Assembly: GCA_026391835.1 (NCBI GenBank)
Contig: JAPLDF010000035.1
Span: 1-64,000 of the forward strand
Source of the DNA: Bacteroidota bacterium
Lineage (GTDB): Bacteria; Bacteroidota; Bacteroidia; Bacteroidales; FEN-979
DNA: 64,000 nucleotides
Direction of reading: 5' to 3'
Positions 6,756 through 15,252 of the stretch are shown here, piece by piece. The notes under the pieces are model-generated. The model ran no database searches. It had not been told where the DNA came from and saw only the letters and a list, made by a program, of their open reading frames with translations. The position numbers were made by a program, and so were the translations under genes. Every line of letters begins with the position of its first letter. Within the stretch, counting starts at the first letter, position 1.

Positions 6756-9691
6756 AAGGGCAGGTCAGAGCGGTCAATTTTTACAAGTGAATTAAACAGG
6801 GCCTGGTCGGTGGTTAGTCTTTCGGCGCCCCCATATACACAAAATGCATTCTGATTCAACACATCTGCCACCAGTTTTGAAAATCCGCGGATATCCTCCG
6901 GGGTGGTTGAAAGTACGGCGTTACGGTCGTGCTGCACCTCCTCCAGTGTCCGCTGCGACAAAAACATGCTGACCGCCTGGTCGCCCTTTTGAGAAGGGGT
7001 GAGCGGTGAGTCCATCTCCGAGATCGTACCGATGATGTACCTGGTCATGCTTTGCGGATCAGCGGAAAATGCAGAGAGGTATTCAGGGGTGTTGCCATAA
7101 TTTTCGATGGTGCTGCCCAGGTTCGGGTCGCGATACGAGTTGAAGGTAAAATTACCTCCTGGTGCAATGCTGCTGAATCCCCCGTAAGCTCCGCCGATTA
7201 CCCGGATACGGGTTTGGAGCCAGTCGGTGGACAGGACCTGGTTCAGTACCCGCATCCTGGCATCCCAGTCATACCCAAGATTCTTGTAATTATAGCCTTT
7301 TACAACATATTGTACGTTGGAAGCCGCCATCAGCCCTTCATTCTGCAGATCGCGATCGAAAGCCCAAACCTGTTCCTCCCGGACTCCCGGGGGAAGCTGG
7401 CGGGCAAGGAAATCCAGCCCGGCAGCAAAGACCGCCTGGTCTTTTTTGGCACCCGTCACCGATACCACCAGGTTATTCCATGTAAACAGCAATGAAGCAA
7501 CCTTTTCAAGGTTTGCAATGATCTCATGGGAGTTCTCGTCAAAGGTCCTGAGCAGGTCTGTTACAAACCAGTAATAGGAAAGCCCGCCGGTGAGCTCGTT
7601 GAACATCCCCTGGTTGCTGATATAGGAAGAGAGGCGGCGGCTGGCAACATGATACCCGTTTCCCTTCACCTGGGCATCCAGTTGTGACTGGTGGCGCGAA
7701 AGGACAGTTTTAAGCCGAACGGCATCATTGTAAACAGTATGGTCGAGGATCTCTTCACCCAGTTCAAATAGCTTTCCCGTCTTGTAATTCATTGCTTTTG
7801 AGGTGACAACAAATTTGGGTGAGAGTTTATTGTCATCATTTTTAACAAGGAAGGTACGGAGGGAAGTGAAAAATCCACCGGTATGTATGTTCAGGGTCTT
7901 ATTCAGATCCCCGTAAGAGAAATTTTTCGTATTCATGCTGCCGATCACATTCGTCAGGAGCGAGATGTATGGAATCAATGCCAGCGGTACCGTGTGCAGG
8001 TCAAAGAACATATTCACATAAACCACATCGTTGGTGAATTGCTCATGCGCAAGTACAGGGATTCCGGTGATATTTTGCTGGCTTACCTCGTAAAAAGTGG
8101 CCTTCGGATCGATGTCGCCGATTGCAAGCATCGGAATTGTTGCCAGGGCTTCCGGTGTGTCTTCGCGCTGCTGGTAGGCGATGAGTTCCTCCGTTTCGCT
8201 TATCAATGTTTCAATGGCAGCTTCATCCAGTGTTAACTTCCGGGCTGCTAGTTCAGCCTCAAGAAGGGAACTCCGCTCTTTTTCCAGACCTGCCGATGGT
8301 TCGAGCGTCAGCAAAAGGGTATGCGGATTATCAAGGAAGTATTTGCAGATGATTGCTTCCAGGTAATCGGTTGTCAGGGCTTTTTTCACCTCGGCCAGAG
8401 GGGCATCAAATTCCAGCCCGGTTAGCGGGTCGTTGGCGAAGAACCATCGTGGCAGGGCCATGTTCAGGTAGGTAAGCCCCTTTTGGGCATCATCGCCCTC
8501 ACGCAGGCGGAATTCAATCCGGTTGATCACGCCTTCGATCTCCTCCTTGTTGAGCCCTTCGGCGGCGACTTTCCGCAAAGTGCCCGTCACAATCTCCAGG
8601 AATTTCTGTTTGTCGCCCGGGTTGGCATTGATGGAGGCAATCTGCACGGCATGCTGTTTGAAGTTGGAGGAGGAACCCGACACATCCTGCCCGATGCCCG
8701 CTTCAAGCAACGCCAGCCGGATGGGAGCCGATTCCTGGTTCACCAGCACTTCGCACAGGATATCAAGTGCCAGTGTGAGCGCCAGGTCGGTGTTGTGACC
8801 GGCAACAAAATTATAGGTGAGAAAGGTCTGGTTCGAGGTCGCGGATTCTTCCATCACCGGGTAAAAAGAGGTGATCTCCTTCATGGCCGGAAATGGCGGC
8901 TGGTCGTCGATGGTTAACAGGTTTCCTGTTCTGATATAATTGGAAAGATAGGCGGAATCAATGAACGACAGCTCCGAGTCAAGGTCGGCATTGCCATATA
9001 AAAAAATATAACTGTTTTCGGGATGATAATATTTCTGGTGGAATTCAATGAAGGCTTCCCGGGTCAGGGTCGGGATTGCAGCCGGTGTTCCTCCCGATTC
9101 TTTCCCGTAGGCGTTGTCGGGAAAGAGGTGTTTGAACACCTGGTACCATAGCTCACGCTGGGGGTTGGAAAAGGAGCCTTTCATCTCATTGTAAACCACG
9201 CCGGTATAGTTCAGCGGTTCGTCTTTACCCATAAGTTCATAATGCCATCCTTCCTGTTTGAGGATGCGCGGATCATCATAAATCAGCGGGTTGAAAACGG
9301 CATCGAGGTAAACAAGCATGAGGTTGAAATAATCCTTGTCGTTCATGCTGGCCACAGGATACATGGTGTAGTCCTTGGATGTAAAAGCATTGAGGAAGGT
9401 ACTCAGCGAACCTTTGAGCAGCACGTCGAACGGACTTTTAACCGGGAAGCTCTTTGAGCCGTTGAGCACGGAATGTTCCATGATATGCGGTGCACCGTTG
9501 TCGGATTCGGGAAAGGTTTTAAAACCGATGCTGAAGGTTTTATTGGTGTCGTCTGAAATGATCTTCAGCAGGCTGGCACCGCTTTTTACATGTTCGAATT
9601 GGAGGCATTCTGCATTCAGCTCCCGCACAAAACGCTGTTCAATCAACCGGAAACCATTGTAAATGCTTTCGGGGATATATGTTGTGGCCAT
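6752..9691 (-). CDS. M16C presequence-protease-like metallopeptidase
   Basis: A 979-residue insulinase-superfamily protease. The inverted zinc motif H69-I-M-E72-H73 lies near the N-terminus. Total length and the AHEQFTNDVVYVNMFFDLH region, where the second half begins, match PreP-type enzymes built from four M16 domains. There is no signal peptide, so it is cytosolic. PreP homologues clear unstructured peptides inside a closed chamber. A -7 box (TATCTTTG on this strand) lies at 9713-9720, giving a leader of about 15-20 nt. It is coupled to the downstream four-helix membrane gene. Confidence 0.92.
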   Translation of the reverse strand: MATTYIPESIYNGFRLIEQRFVRELNAECLQFEHVKSGASLLKIISDDTNKTFSIGFKTFPESDNGAPHIMEHSVLNGSKSFPVKSPFDVLLKGSLSTFLNAFTSKDYTMYPVASMNDKDYFNLMLVYLDAVFNPLIYDDPRILKQEGWHYELMGKDEPLNYTGVVYNEMKGSFSNPQRELWYQVFKHLFPDNAYGKESGGTPAAIPTLTREAFIEFHQKYYHPENSYIFLYGNADLDSELSFIDSAYLSNYIRTGNLLTIDDQPPFPAMKEITSFYPVMEESATSNQTFLTYNFVAGHNTDLALTLALDILCEVLVNQESAPIRLALLEAGIGQDVSGSSSNFKQHAVQIASINANPGDKQKFLEIVTGTLRKVAAEGLNKEEIEGVINRIEFRLREGDDAQKGLTYLNMALPRWFFANDPLTGLEFDAPLAEVKKALTTDYLEAIICKYFLDNPHTLLLTLEPSAGLEKERSSLLEAELAARKLTLDEAAIETLISETEELIAYQQREDTPEALATIPMLAIGDIDPKATFYEVSQQNITGIPVLAHEQFTNDVVYVNMFFDLHTVPLALIPYISLLTNVIGSMNTKNFSYGDLNKTLNIHTGGFFTSLRTFLVKNDDNKLSPKFVVTSKAMNYKTGKLFELGEEILDHTVYNDAVRLKTVLSRHQSQLDAQVKGNGYHVASRRLSSYISNQGMFNELTGGLSYYWFVTDLLRTFDENSHEIIANLEKVASLLFTWNNLVVSVTGAKKDQAVFAAGLDFLARQLPPGVREEQVWAFDRDLQNEGLMAASNVQYVVKGYNYKNLGYDWDARMRVLNQVLSTDWLQTRIRVIGGAYGGFSSIAPGGNFTFNSYRDPNLGSTIENYGNTPEYLSAFSADPQSMTRYIIGTISEMDSPLTPSQKGDQAVSMFLSQRTLEEVQHDRNAVLSTTPEDIRGFSKLVADVLNQNAFCVYGGAERLTTDQALFNSLVKIDRSDLPL

Positions 9692-9712
9692 AAATAAGAT
9701 TCAAATTGGTGA

Positions 9713-9740
9713 CAAAGATAACGCAACATTGTTTAAACAA
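9713..9740 (-). promoter_or_regulatory. Bacteroidota-type promoter of the M16C gene
   Basis: On the minus strand the -7 box TATCTTTG is at 9720-9713 and a TTG (-33) at 9740-9738, 17 bp apart. This matches the TTG/TAnnTTTG pattern of the Bacteroidota primary sigma factor. Confidence 0.55.
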
Positions 9741-9858
9741 TTTTGGCGGCTGGTAAGCTTTTTTTGCAGGGTGCGGAAATCGGGAAGTTTTTTTTATATT
9801 TACACAATGTATGTCCATTGTCTGGGGCCTGGTGTTTAATTTCCTAAGGATTGTTTTT

Positions 9859-10698
9859 ATGCGAACAGTTTTGTTGTTAGTAATGTTGTTGCCATTGAAG
9901 TTCATGGCACAGACGATCATGCCGCTTACCGCTGAAAATTTTCCGGATGCGATTGTCGGGTCAGCGAATAACTATGACATTGAATCACTCCCCGAATATA
10001 ACAGCGGGGCTGATCTCTTCATCGAATTCGGGTTCAGGTCACTGCTGGTTCAACAAATTTCGTGGGAAACGGCAAAGATCAAGGTGGAGGTCTACCAGAT
10101 GATGACGCCGGAAGCTGCTTTCGGGATCTATTCTCTGTCGGTGCTGAAATGCCAGCAACAGGATTCACTCACACCGTTTGACTGCAATACTGTCTACCAG
10201 TACCAGGCAGCCTACGGGAATTTGTATATTTCAGTAACTAGTGAATCAGGGTCGGTAAAAGCCCGGGCGATGTACTTGCCGGTTGCCAACGCCATCATGC
10301 AAAAGAACATACAGCAGGTGTTTGCGCTTCCCGATCCCTTCAATCAGCCCCGGCTGAAAAAAGCCAGGAAAAGCCTGGTGTATATGCAGGGGACGACAGG
10401 ACTTGAGAACAGTGTTTATCCATTCCAGGAGATGTTCCTGACTGTCCGGTTTAGAATGTATGCCATCTCGCTGCCGAATCCCGACTTCCTGATCTATTTT
10501 GCCAGGATAAGATTTGAGACGCCGGCCGATATGATGCGGTTCCTGACACTGGCCGGGCTAACACAGAATGGCATCCCGGTTCCCAACACAAATACAAACG
10601 ACGGACTTTACCGTGAATATCAGCAACTCGATGAGGTGACTGTCTATTTCCTTCAAAGCCAGGAACCGTGGCCGATCAGCGCCATCATTCAGCCATAG
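9859..10698 (+). CDS. DUF6599-like exported protein
   Basis: From the ATG at 9859 the protein starts with a clear signal peptide (MRTVLLLVMLLPLKFMAQ) and is about 279 residues. An in-frame ATG at 9811 would only add a non-signal extension. The body, with the motifs YQMMTPEAAFGIYS and SESGSVKARAMYLP, resembles DUF6599, an exported family of unknown function in Bacteroidota. No catalytic motif is visible. It converges with the TPR gene at 10740. Confidence 0.6.
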   Translation: MRTVLLLVMLLPLKFMAQTIMPLTAENFPDAIVGSANNYDIESLPEYNSGADLFIEFGFRSLLVQQISWETAKIKVEVYQMMTPEAAFGIYSLSVLKCQQQDSLTPFDCNTVYQYQAAYGNLYISVTSESGSVKARAMYLPVANAIMQKNIQQVFALPDPFNQPRLKKARKSLVYMQGTTGLENSVYPFQEMFLTVRFRMYAISLPNPDFLIYFARIRFETPADMMRFLTLAGLTQNGIPVPNTNTNDGLYREYQQLDEVTVYFLQSQEPWPISAIIQP

Positions 10699-10739
10699 GA
10701 TTTTGAAAATTCTCACTTTTCGGTATTACCTTTTGGCTG

Positions 10740-11456
10740 TTATTTGATCAACCCCAGCCCTTCCAATGCTGAAGTATCCGTGGGTTTATTCAGGAGCACC
10801 TTGTTGAACATCACCTGTGCTTCGCGTAATTTCCCGAGTTTGAAATTTGTCCATGCATAGAGGATCATGCTGTCATAATCAAAAGGGTAGAGGTTGATCA
10901 CCTTTTCCAGGTATTTCTCAGCCCTGGCATAGTCTTTCCTTCCATAATAGATGGATCCCATGCGGTAATTCACAGTCGTATTCTGGGGGTCGATCGCCAG
11001 GATATCATTGTATTGGGAAATAACCTGGTCCCAGTTCCCCAGCGCGGAGGCAGGGTTGGCAAACCCGAGTTTGGGTTCGATCGCATAAGGTTTGAGTTTT
11101 ATGGCTTTTTGATAATAGGCGGATGATTCGGTAAAAAGACCGGCCAGGTATGTTACCCACCCCAGGCGCAGGTTGGTTTCGTAGGAATCTTCCTGGTACA
11201 CGGATTTCAGGACCGAAATGGCGTCGGTGAAATTCCCCCGTGATTCATACAGATGGCTTTTGCCAAAAGCATCCTGCAGGGTGGGGTAGTTCGTCTGGCT
11301 GAACAGGCTCATTGAAGCAATGAAAAAAAACGAAACAGCAAAACAGCGAAAATTTATGACCTTGTGACTTTGTAACTTTGTGACTCTGTGACCTTGTGAC
11401 TTTGTGACTCTGTGACTTTGTGACCTTGTGACTTTGTATTTCGTTAAAACTTCCAT
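10740..11456 (-). CDS. TPR protein, last gene of the PqqD/ATP-grasp operon
   Basis: A 238-residue exported protein built of about five tetratricopeptide repeats (residues about 55-235; motifs AIKLKPYAIEPKLGFA and YARAEKYLEKVINLYPFD). The first ATG overlaps the preceding gene by 13 bp. Using it, about 30 basic residues precede the hydrophobic core FAVSFFFIASMSLFSQ, and they are encoded by an octamer tandem repeat (11357-11438). A later Met (11312) would remove the signal peptide, so I keep the first. TPR proteins scaffold protein contacts; here the partner is probably the beta-barrel protein encoded just upstream. Confidence 0.65.
   Translation of the reverse strand: MEVLTKYKVTRSQSHRVTKSQGHRVTKLQSHKVINFRCFAVSFFFIASMSLFSQTNYPTLQDAFGKSHLYESRGNFTDAISVLKSVYQEDSYETNLRLGWVTYLAGLFTESSAYYQKAIKLKPYAIEPKLGFANPASALGNWDQVISQYNDILAIDPQNTTVNYRMGSIYYGRKDYARAEKYLEKVINLYPFDYDSMILYAWTNFKLGKLREAQVMFNKVLLNKPTDTSALEGLGLIK
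11357..11438. repeat. 8-bp tandem repeat (tgactttg family) inside a gene start
   Basis: About ten imperfect copies of an 8-bp unit, tgactttg/tgaccttg/tgactctg. The same unit in the opposite orientation forms an array at 58532-58623. Here the array is read as the first 30 codons of the TPR gene. Confidence 0.85.
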
Positions 11457-12940
11457 GTGATTCCTCCGATTAGTGTGTTTGTGTTATAGGGATTATTCCT
11501 GGTTTGCTGACTTTGTGTTGTTTCGTGGGTATCCGGATCCACGGTGTTCTCGTAATAAATCTGTGTGCTCTCCTTTCGGAAATACTGGTAAATCAGTGAC
11601 AACTGCATATGTTTCCCAATCAGGAAGACCAGGGTGCCCCCGGCGCGGTAATCGATGATATCGCTGTTGTTGTAAACGATCGAACCATTGAAAATATTGG
11701 CATTGGTATAGTCGCCGTAATAAAAATTTGCTTCACCCCACATCCACGGTGTAATTTTCGCTCCCAAAACCTGGCTGAGCAGCAATCGTTTGACTTTCCC
11801 CTGCATGAAGCCGGTGAAGGTGGTGGTTCCGTAAAAATCAAGGTTACCGAGGGGGTAACAGGTCAGGGAGGCACCAACCTGTTTCTGCTTCTTCCCGTTC
11901 AGGTTTGACCAGCTCCCGTGAACCCCGATGCTGAATATGCCGGCATCTTTGGTAAGCCGCAAGGCTGCAACGAAATTATTGAATGATGTATCATTACTTG
12001 AATAGGAGTATATGATGCGGTCGAACGGGAAAGTTGTGTATTTGCCGTCGGCAGCAGTAAAATAGCCAGTGTCGGTGACCCGTTGCAATTGATAGCTGCT
12101 GCTGATAACCGGGTAACTGACATGAATAAAATGGAATGCCGGCATGACTTTAAGCCCCCACGGCAGCACAGCCGTGGCACCGATGTGGCCTTCGTACTGG
12201 GTTACATGATAGGTAAAGGAGGTGTCGTAGACAACCCGCGGAAATGTGTAGTGGTAAAATTTGCCCCATGAAGAGTCGGCAATGTTTTGAAGTTGATCTT
12301 CAACACGGCCATATTGGATATATTTCGTCTTTGCAAAATTAAGGTAATTGAATGCCAGTGATAAGCCTAGCCTGTTGGTGATCTTCAGTTTCAGCGCCAG
12401 GCTGCTGTACATGCTGTTGCCATAGAGGTCCTGTTCCCCGTAGATACTGTCGGTATCCATCAGGGTGGCAAGGTTGTCGGGCGCCCTGTTGCTGCTGATG
12501 GTATAGCCCGTTTCAAAATGAACCTGTTGAAGGAATCCATGTGATAACAGGGTTGTGTCCTGCTCCTTCACTGGCATTGCCGCTCTCAGGATTCTTGCTT
12601 CCTCATGCCGGTTGGAATACGCATATGTCTTGTATAAATAATCGGCCACGAACGCATCACCCGAATTGAACTGCCTCGCTTTTTTCAGGTGGGTGGCTGC
12701 CGGGAAATAATCTGCCTTTTCAAAATAGGAGATTCCCATCCGAACCCGGAGATAGTAATAATCTATGTTCTGCCGCAGCGCCTGCTTGCCGACCACGATT
12801 ACGCTGTCCCATTTTTTCTCCTGGAAACAACGGTAGGTAAGCATGTCCACGGTGGTGAAATCAAGTTTGGTGGAGGCCATCAATGGCCTCCCCGCAAGAG
12901 TTGCCGACAATACAAGGATGAAGATAAGGCTGTATTTCAT
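11444..12940 (-). CDS. TPR plus outer-membrane beta-barrel protein
   Basis: A 498-residue protein with signal peptide (residues 1-22, MKYSLIFILVLSATLAG). About residues 30-125 form TPR-like helices (YFEKADYFPAATHLKKARQF). About residues 150-498 are a beta-rich region of alternating hydrophobic/aromatic strands ending in Phe (GGITWKF), typical of an outer-membrane barrel. The layout resembles YaiO-type proteins. Its start overlaps the stop of the transporter/peptidase gene by 4 bp. It could form the outer-membrane exit or anchor for the product of this operon, which is inference. Confidence 0.7.
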   Translation of the reverse strand: MKYSLIFILVLSATLAGRPLMASTKLDFTTVDMLTYRCFQEKKWDSVIVVGKQALRQNIDYYYLRVRMGISYFEKADYFPAATHLKKARQFNSGDAFVADYLYKTYAYSNRHEEARILRAAMPVKEQDTTLLSHGFLQQVHFETGYTISSNRAPDNLATLMDTDSIYGEQDLYGNSMYSSLALKLKITNRLGLSLAFNYLNFAKTKYIQYGRVEDQLQNIADSSWGKFYHYTFPRVVYDTSFTYHVTQYEGHIGATAVLPWGLKVMPAFHFIHVSYPVISSSYQLQRVTDTGYFTAADGKYTTFPFDRIIYSYSSNDTSFNNFVAALRLTKDAGIFSIGVHGSWSNLNGKKQKQVGASLTCYPLGNLDFYGTTTFTGFMQGKVKRLLLSQVLGAKITPWMWGEANFYYGDYTNANIFNGSIVYNNSDIIDYRAGGTLVFLIGKHMQLSLIYQYFRKESTQIYYENTVDPDTHETTQSQQTRNNPYNTNTLIGGITWKF

Positions 12941-15147
12941 CGGCCGCTTACAAGTTTAACCTCGGTTTCTGTTTCATTTTCGAGGATGACGAACCGCTCG
13001 AGTCCCTGGGTTCCGATATACATCTCACACGCCATTTGCCGTACCTGGTGTTTGCCGATCCTGGCTGATATTTCTGATCGCAGGCGGATGTTGGTTTGCA
13101 TAAGTGCATCATCCATTCCCAGGTACTTCAGGCTGTATTCCGACCGGGTGAAAAGAATGAACGGTGCCAGGAAATCCTGGATCAGTCCGACAAACTGGTT
13201 ATTGAACGTGTTCACGGGGTATTGGTCTTTTACCAGGAGGTTCCGGTAATAGCCCATCATCACCTTGTAGGCGCCGAGGAAAAATTTAAAAAGCAGCGAT
13301 GACTTGTCTCCTTCAAAATAGGTGAAGTAATGAATGTCGCCATCGTTGCGGAACCAGGCCCTTGATTTTGTTTTATCACAATAAATATAGGTTTGATTCA
13401 CGGCATCAACCATAACTTCCCAATCAACCTGGTATTCCTTCCCGCTGCCGGGTGTAACCCTGAATTTGAATTCCTGCCCGGGGATGAAATGAAATGCCTT
13501 TTCAAGGGATGTGTTTTTGCTGATGTTCGAAACCATCACATTGTTCTCGGGCGATTCGTATGATCTCAACTCGAAAACACCGCTTTTATGCCGGATGTAA
13601 TGGCTGAACGGATAATCAAGCGTTCGTGATCCAATATACGGTGTGCCCTGGAGCTGGAAATGAATATGTGGTACAGGCGAACGCCCTGAATTTCCGCAGG
13701 CTGCAAGAACCTGTCCTTTTTTTACGGCATCACCGGCAGCCACTTTGAAGCTCCCTTTTTTCAAATGTGATATTTTGGAATAGAGCTGGTCAATATGACG
13801 AAGGATGATGGTGTTCCCCCAGTTGTGTTCGAGATCAACATTGCCGATCTCGTTCTCATCAATGTCATCAATAATTTCTTCAACATAACCATCGGCAGGG
13901 GCGACGACCGGTTTGCCGTATGCAAAATAATCTTCCCGGCTGTTCCCGTCACCGCTGTATGAGAGGCCTTCGTCGTCGGTTATCTCAAAATCCCAGGCGT
14001 GGCGCCAGTCGCCCTGGTGCGTGAATTTGCCATTGTGACTCTGTGTTACCTTCCATTCCCCCCAAAAGGGCAGGACAAAGGGGAAATAGAGTGATTTCCC
14101 GAACCGTGCCTTGTAGTTCACATGTGAGTAAAGATTTTTTTCAGGAGAAAACTGCTGGTAGGCAACCAGTTCCGGTTTGTCAAAGAAGCGTTCACGGAAC
14201 TTCAGGGAATAGAGGAACAACATTACGACGATGTTGAAAGGCAGCGAATAAACCGACAGCTGAAAGATCGAAAATATCGCCTGCGTGCTGGTCAGGATGA
14301 TCGAAACAATCGGCGTCAGCAGGATTACCCAGAGAAACGACCACTTCGACGGGATGATGAAAAATCCCCCGATGGCGATCGAAGTGAGAATAAAATTGAA
14401 ACCGATAAAGCTGTAGCTGAGTTCATGGATATCGGCACTGATGAAATTATAATAGGCATAAGCTGAAAAGAAGCCAACCAGCGAAAGGATGAAGGCAATG
14501 CGCGAATAAACCAGCAATCCAATGGATATGAGGATTCCGGCCAAAAGATGGTATTGGAAAAAAATGGCCCCGAGTGAGGTAAAATAGAGCTGTATCGATT
14601 CAGGCAGCCCAAGGTCGGTAAGCCAGTTGTAGGAGGCCACCATGTGTTGCCCGCCGATCATGAACATCTCATTGGTCATATAGATGCCCCGTTCGCTCAC
14701 ATGAAGCGAAGTGAATTGCCTTGTGGCAAGGCTTACCAGCCATGTTCCCAGTAAAAACGAGAGGCTAAGGAAGGGTAAGCCATATTTCCCGATAACCCCT
14801 TCAAGAAAAAGAGTGAGGAAAAGGGTGAGGAGTGCGGCAAAACCAAGTACGATGAAAAACTCCGTCCCTGGCTGGTAATATACTCCCAGCCCGAGTCCTA
14901 CCAGCAGACTGTTAAATCCGTAGTATCCTTTTTTTATGTTGAAACGGTTGAACCCGATGAGATAGGCAAAGATGTTGGTGACCATGACTGCGATCACACC
15001 ACTCACCCCTGCCCAGAAATCGAAAAATGACACCACGATCAGGATCAGCGAAAACACCCGGCTGTTCGAAAAGAAGATCTGGGTGTAGCTGTTCAGGATG
15101 CTGGACAGAAATGAAGGAAAGGTGGAGGTCAGGCTTTTATAAGTCAA
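12937..15147 (-). CDS. Urea-transporter-like / M23 peptidase fusion
   Basis: A 736-residue fusion. Residues about 30-320 carry eight to ten membrane helices with two repeated urea-transporter-like motifs, GFNSLLVGLGLG (78-89) and GFNFILTSIAIGG (249-261). Residues about 350-510 are an M23/LytM peptidase: His383/Asp386 region (WRHAWDFEI), His461 (SHL) and H494-I-H496, the usual zinc and catalytic set. Residues 510-736 are an uncharacterised, mainly beta domain. The peptidase should face the periplasm, next to peptidoglycan. The product could be a small amine or urea-like molecule made by the upstream enzymes, with cell-wall remodelling at the same site. The stop overlaps the next gene by 4 bp. 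Confidence 0.85.
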   Translation of the reverse strand: MTYKSLTSTFPSFLSSILNSYTQIFFSNSRVFSLILIVVSFFDFWAGVSGVIAVMVTNIFAYLIGFNRFNIKKGYYGFNSLLVGLGLGVYYQPGTEFFIVLGFAALLTLFLTLFLEGVIGKYGLPFLSLSFLLGTWLVSLATRQFTSLHVSERGIYMTNEMFMIGGQHMVASYNWLTDLGLPESIQLYFTSLGAIFFQYHLLAGILISIGLLVYSRIAFILSLVGFFSAYAYYNFISADIHELSYSFIGFNFILTSIAIGGFFIIPSKWSFLWVILLTPIVSIILTSTQAIFSIFQLSVYSLPFNIVVMLFLYSLKFRERFFDKPELVAYQQFSPEKNLYSHVNYKARFGKSLYFPFVLPFWGEWKVTQSHNGKFTHQGDWRHAWDFEITDDEGLSYSGDGNSREDYFAYGKPVVAPADGYVEEIIDDIDENEIGNVDLEHNWGNTIILRHIDQLYSKISHLKKGSFKVAAGDAVKKGQVLAACGNSGRSPVPHIHFQLQGTPYIGSRTLDYPFSHYIRHKSGVFELRSYESPENNVMVSNISKNTSLEKAFHFIPGQEFKFRVTPGSGKEYQVDWEVMVDAVNQTYIYCDKTKSRAWFRNDGDIHYFTYFEGDKSSLLFKFFLGAYKVMMGYYRNLLVKDQYPVNTFNNQFVGLIQDFLAPFILFTRSEYSLKYLGMDDALMQTNIRLRSEISARIGKHQVRQMACEMYIGTQGLERFVILENETETEVKLVSGR

Positions 15148-15150
15148 TAG

Positions 15151-15186
15151 GATTTACGATTTACGATTTGAGATTTACGATTTGAA
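15151..15186. repeat. Short tandem repeat (gatttac/gatttga)
   Basis: Five near-copies of a 7-8 bp unit, gatttac(g) or gatttga, lie just upstream of the transporter/peptidase gene. The remaining bases to 15252 show no gene. Confidence 0.7.
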
Positions 15187-15252
15187 GAACAGGCAGCTGT
15201 TATTCCGGAAAATCAACACATTCCATCCATCAGAGCATAGCATGGTTTTCAA

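Noticed and set aside
12157-12182. Inverted repeat ccacggc/gccgtgg inside the barrel gene
   Set aside because: It is within a smoothly coding stretch and is short; probably chance from codon use.
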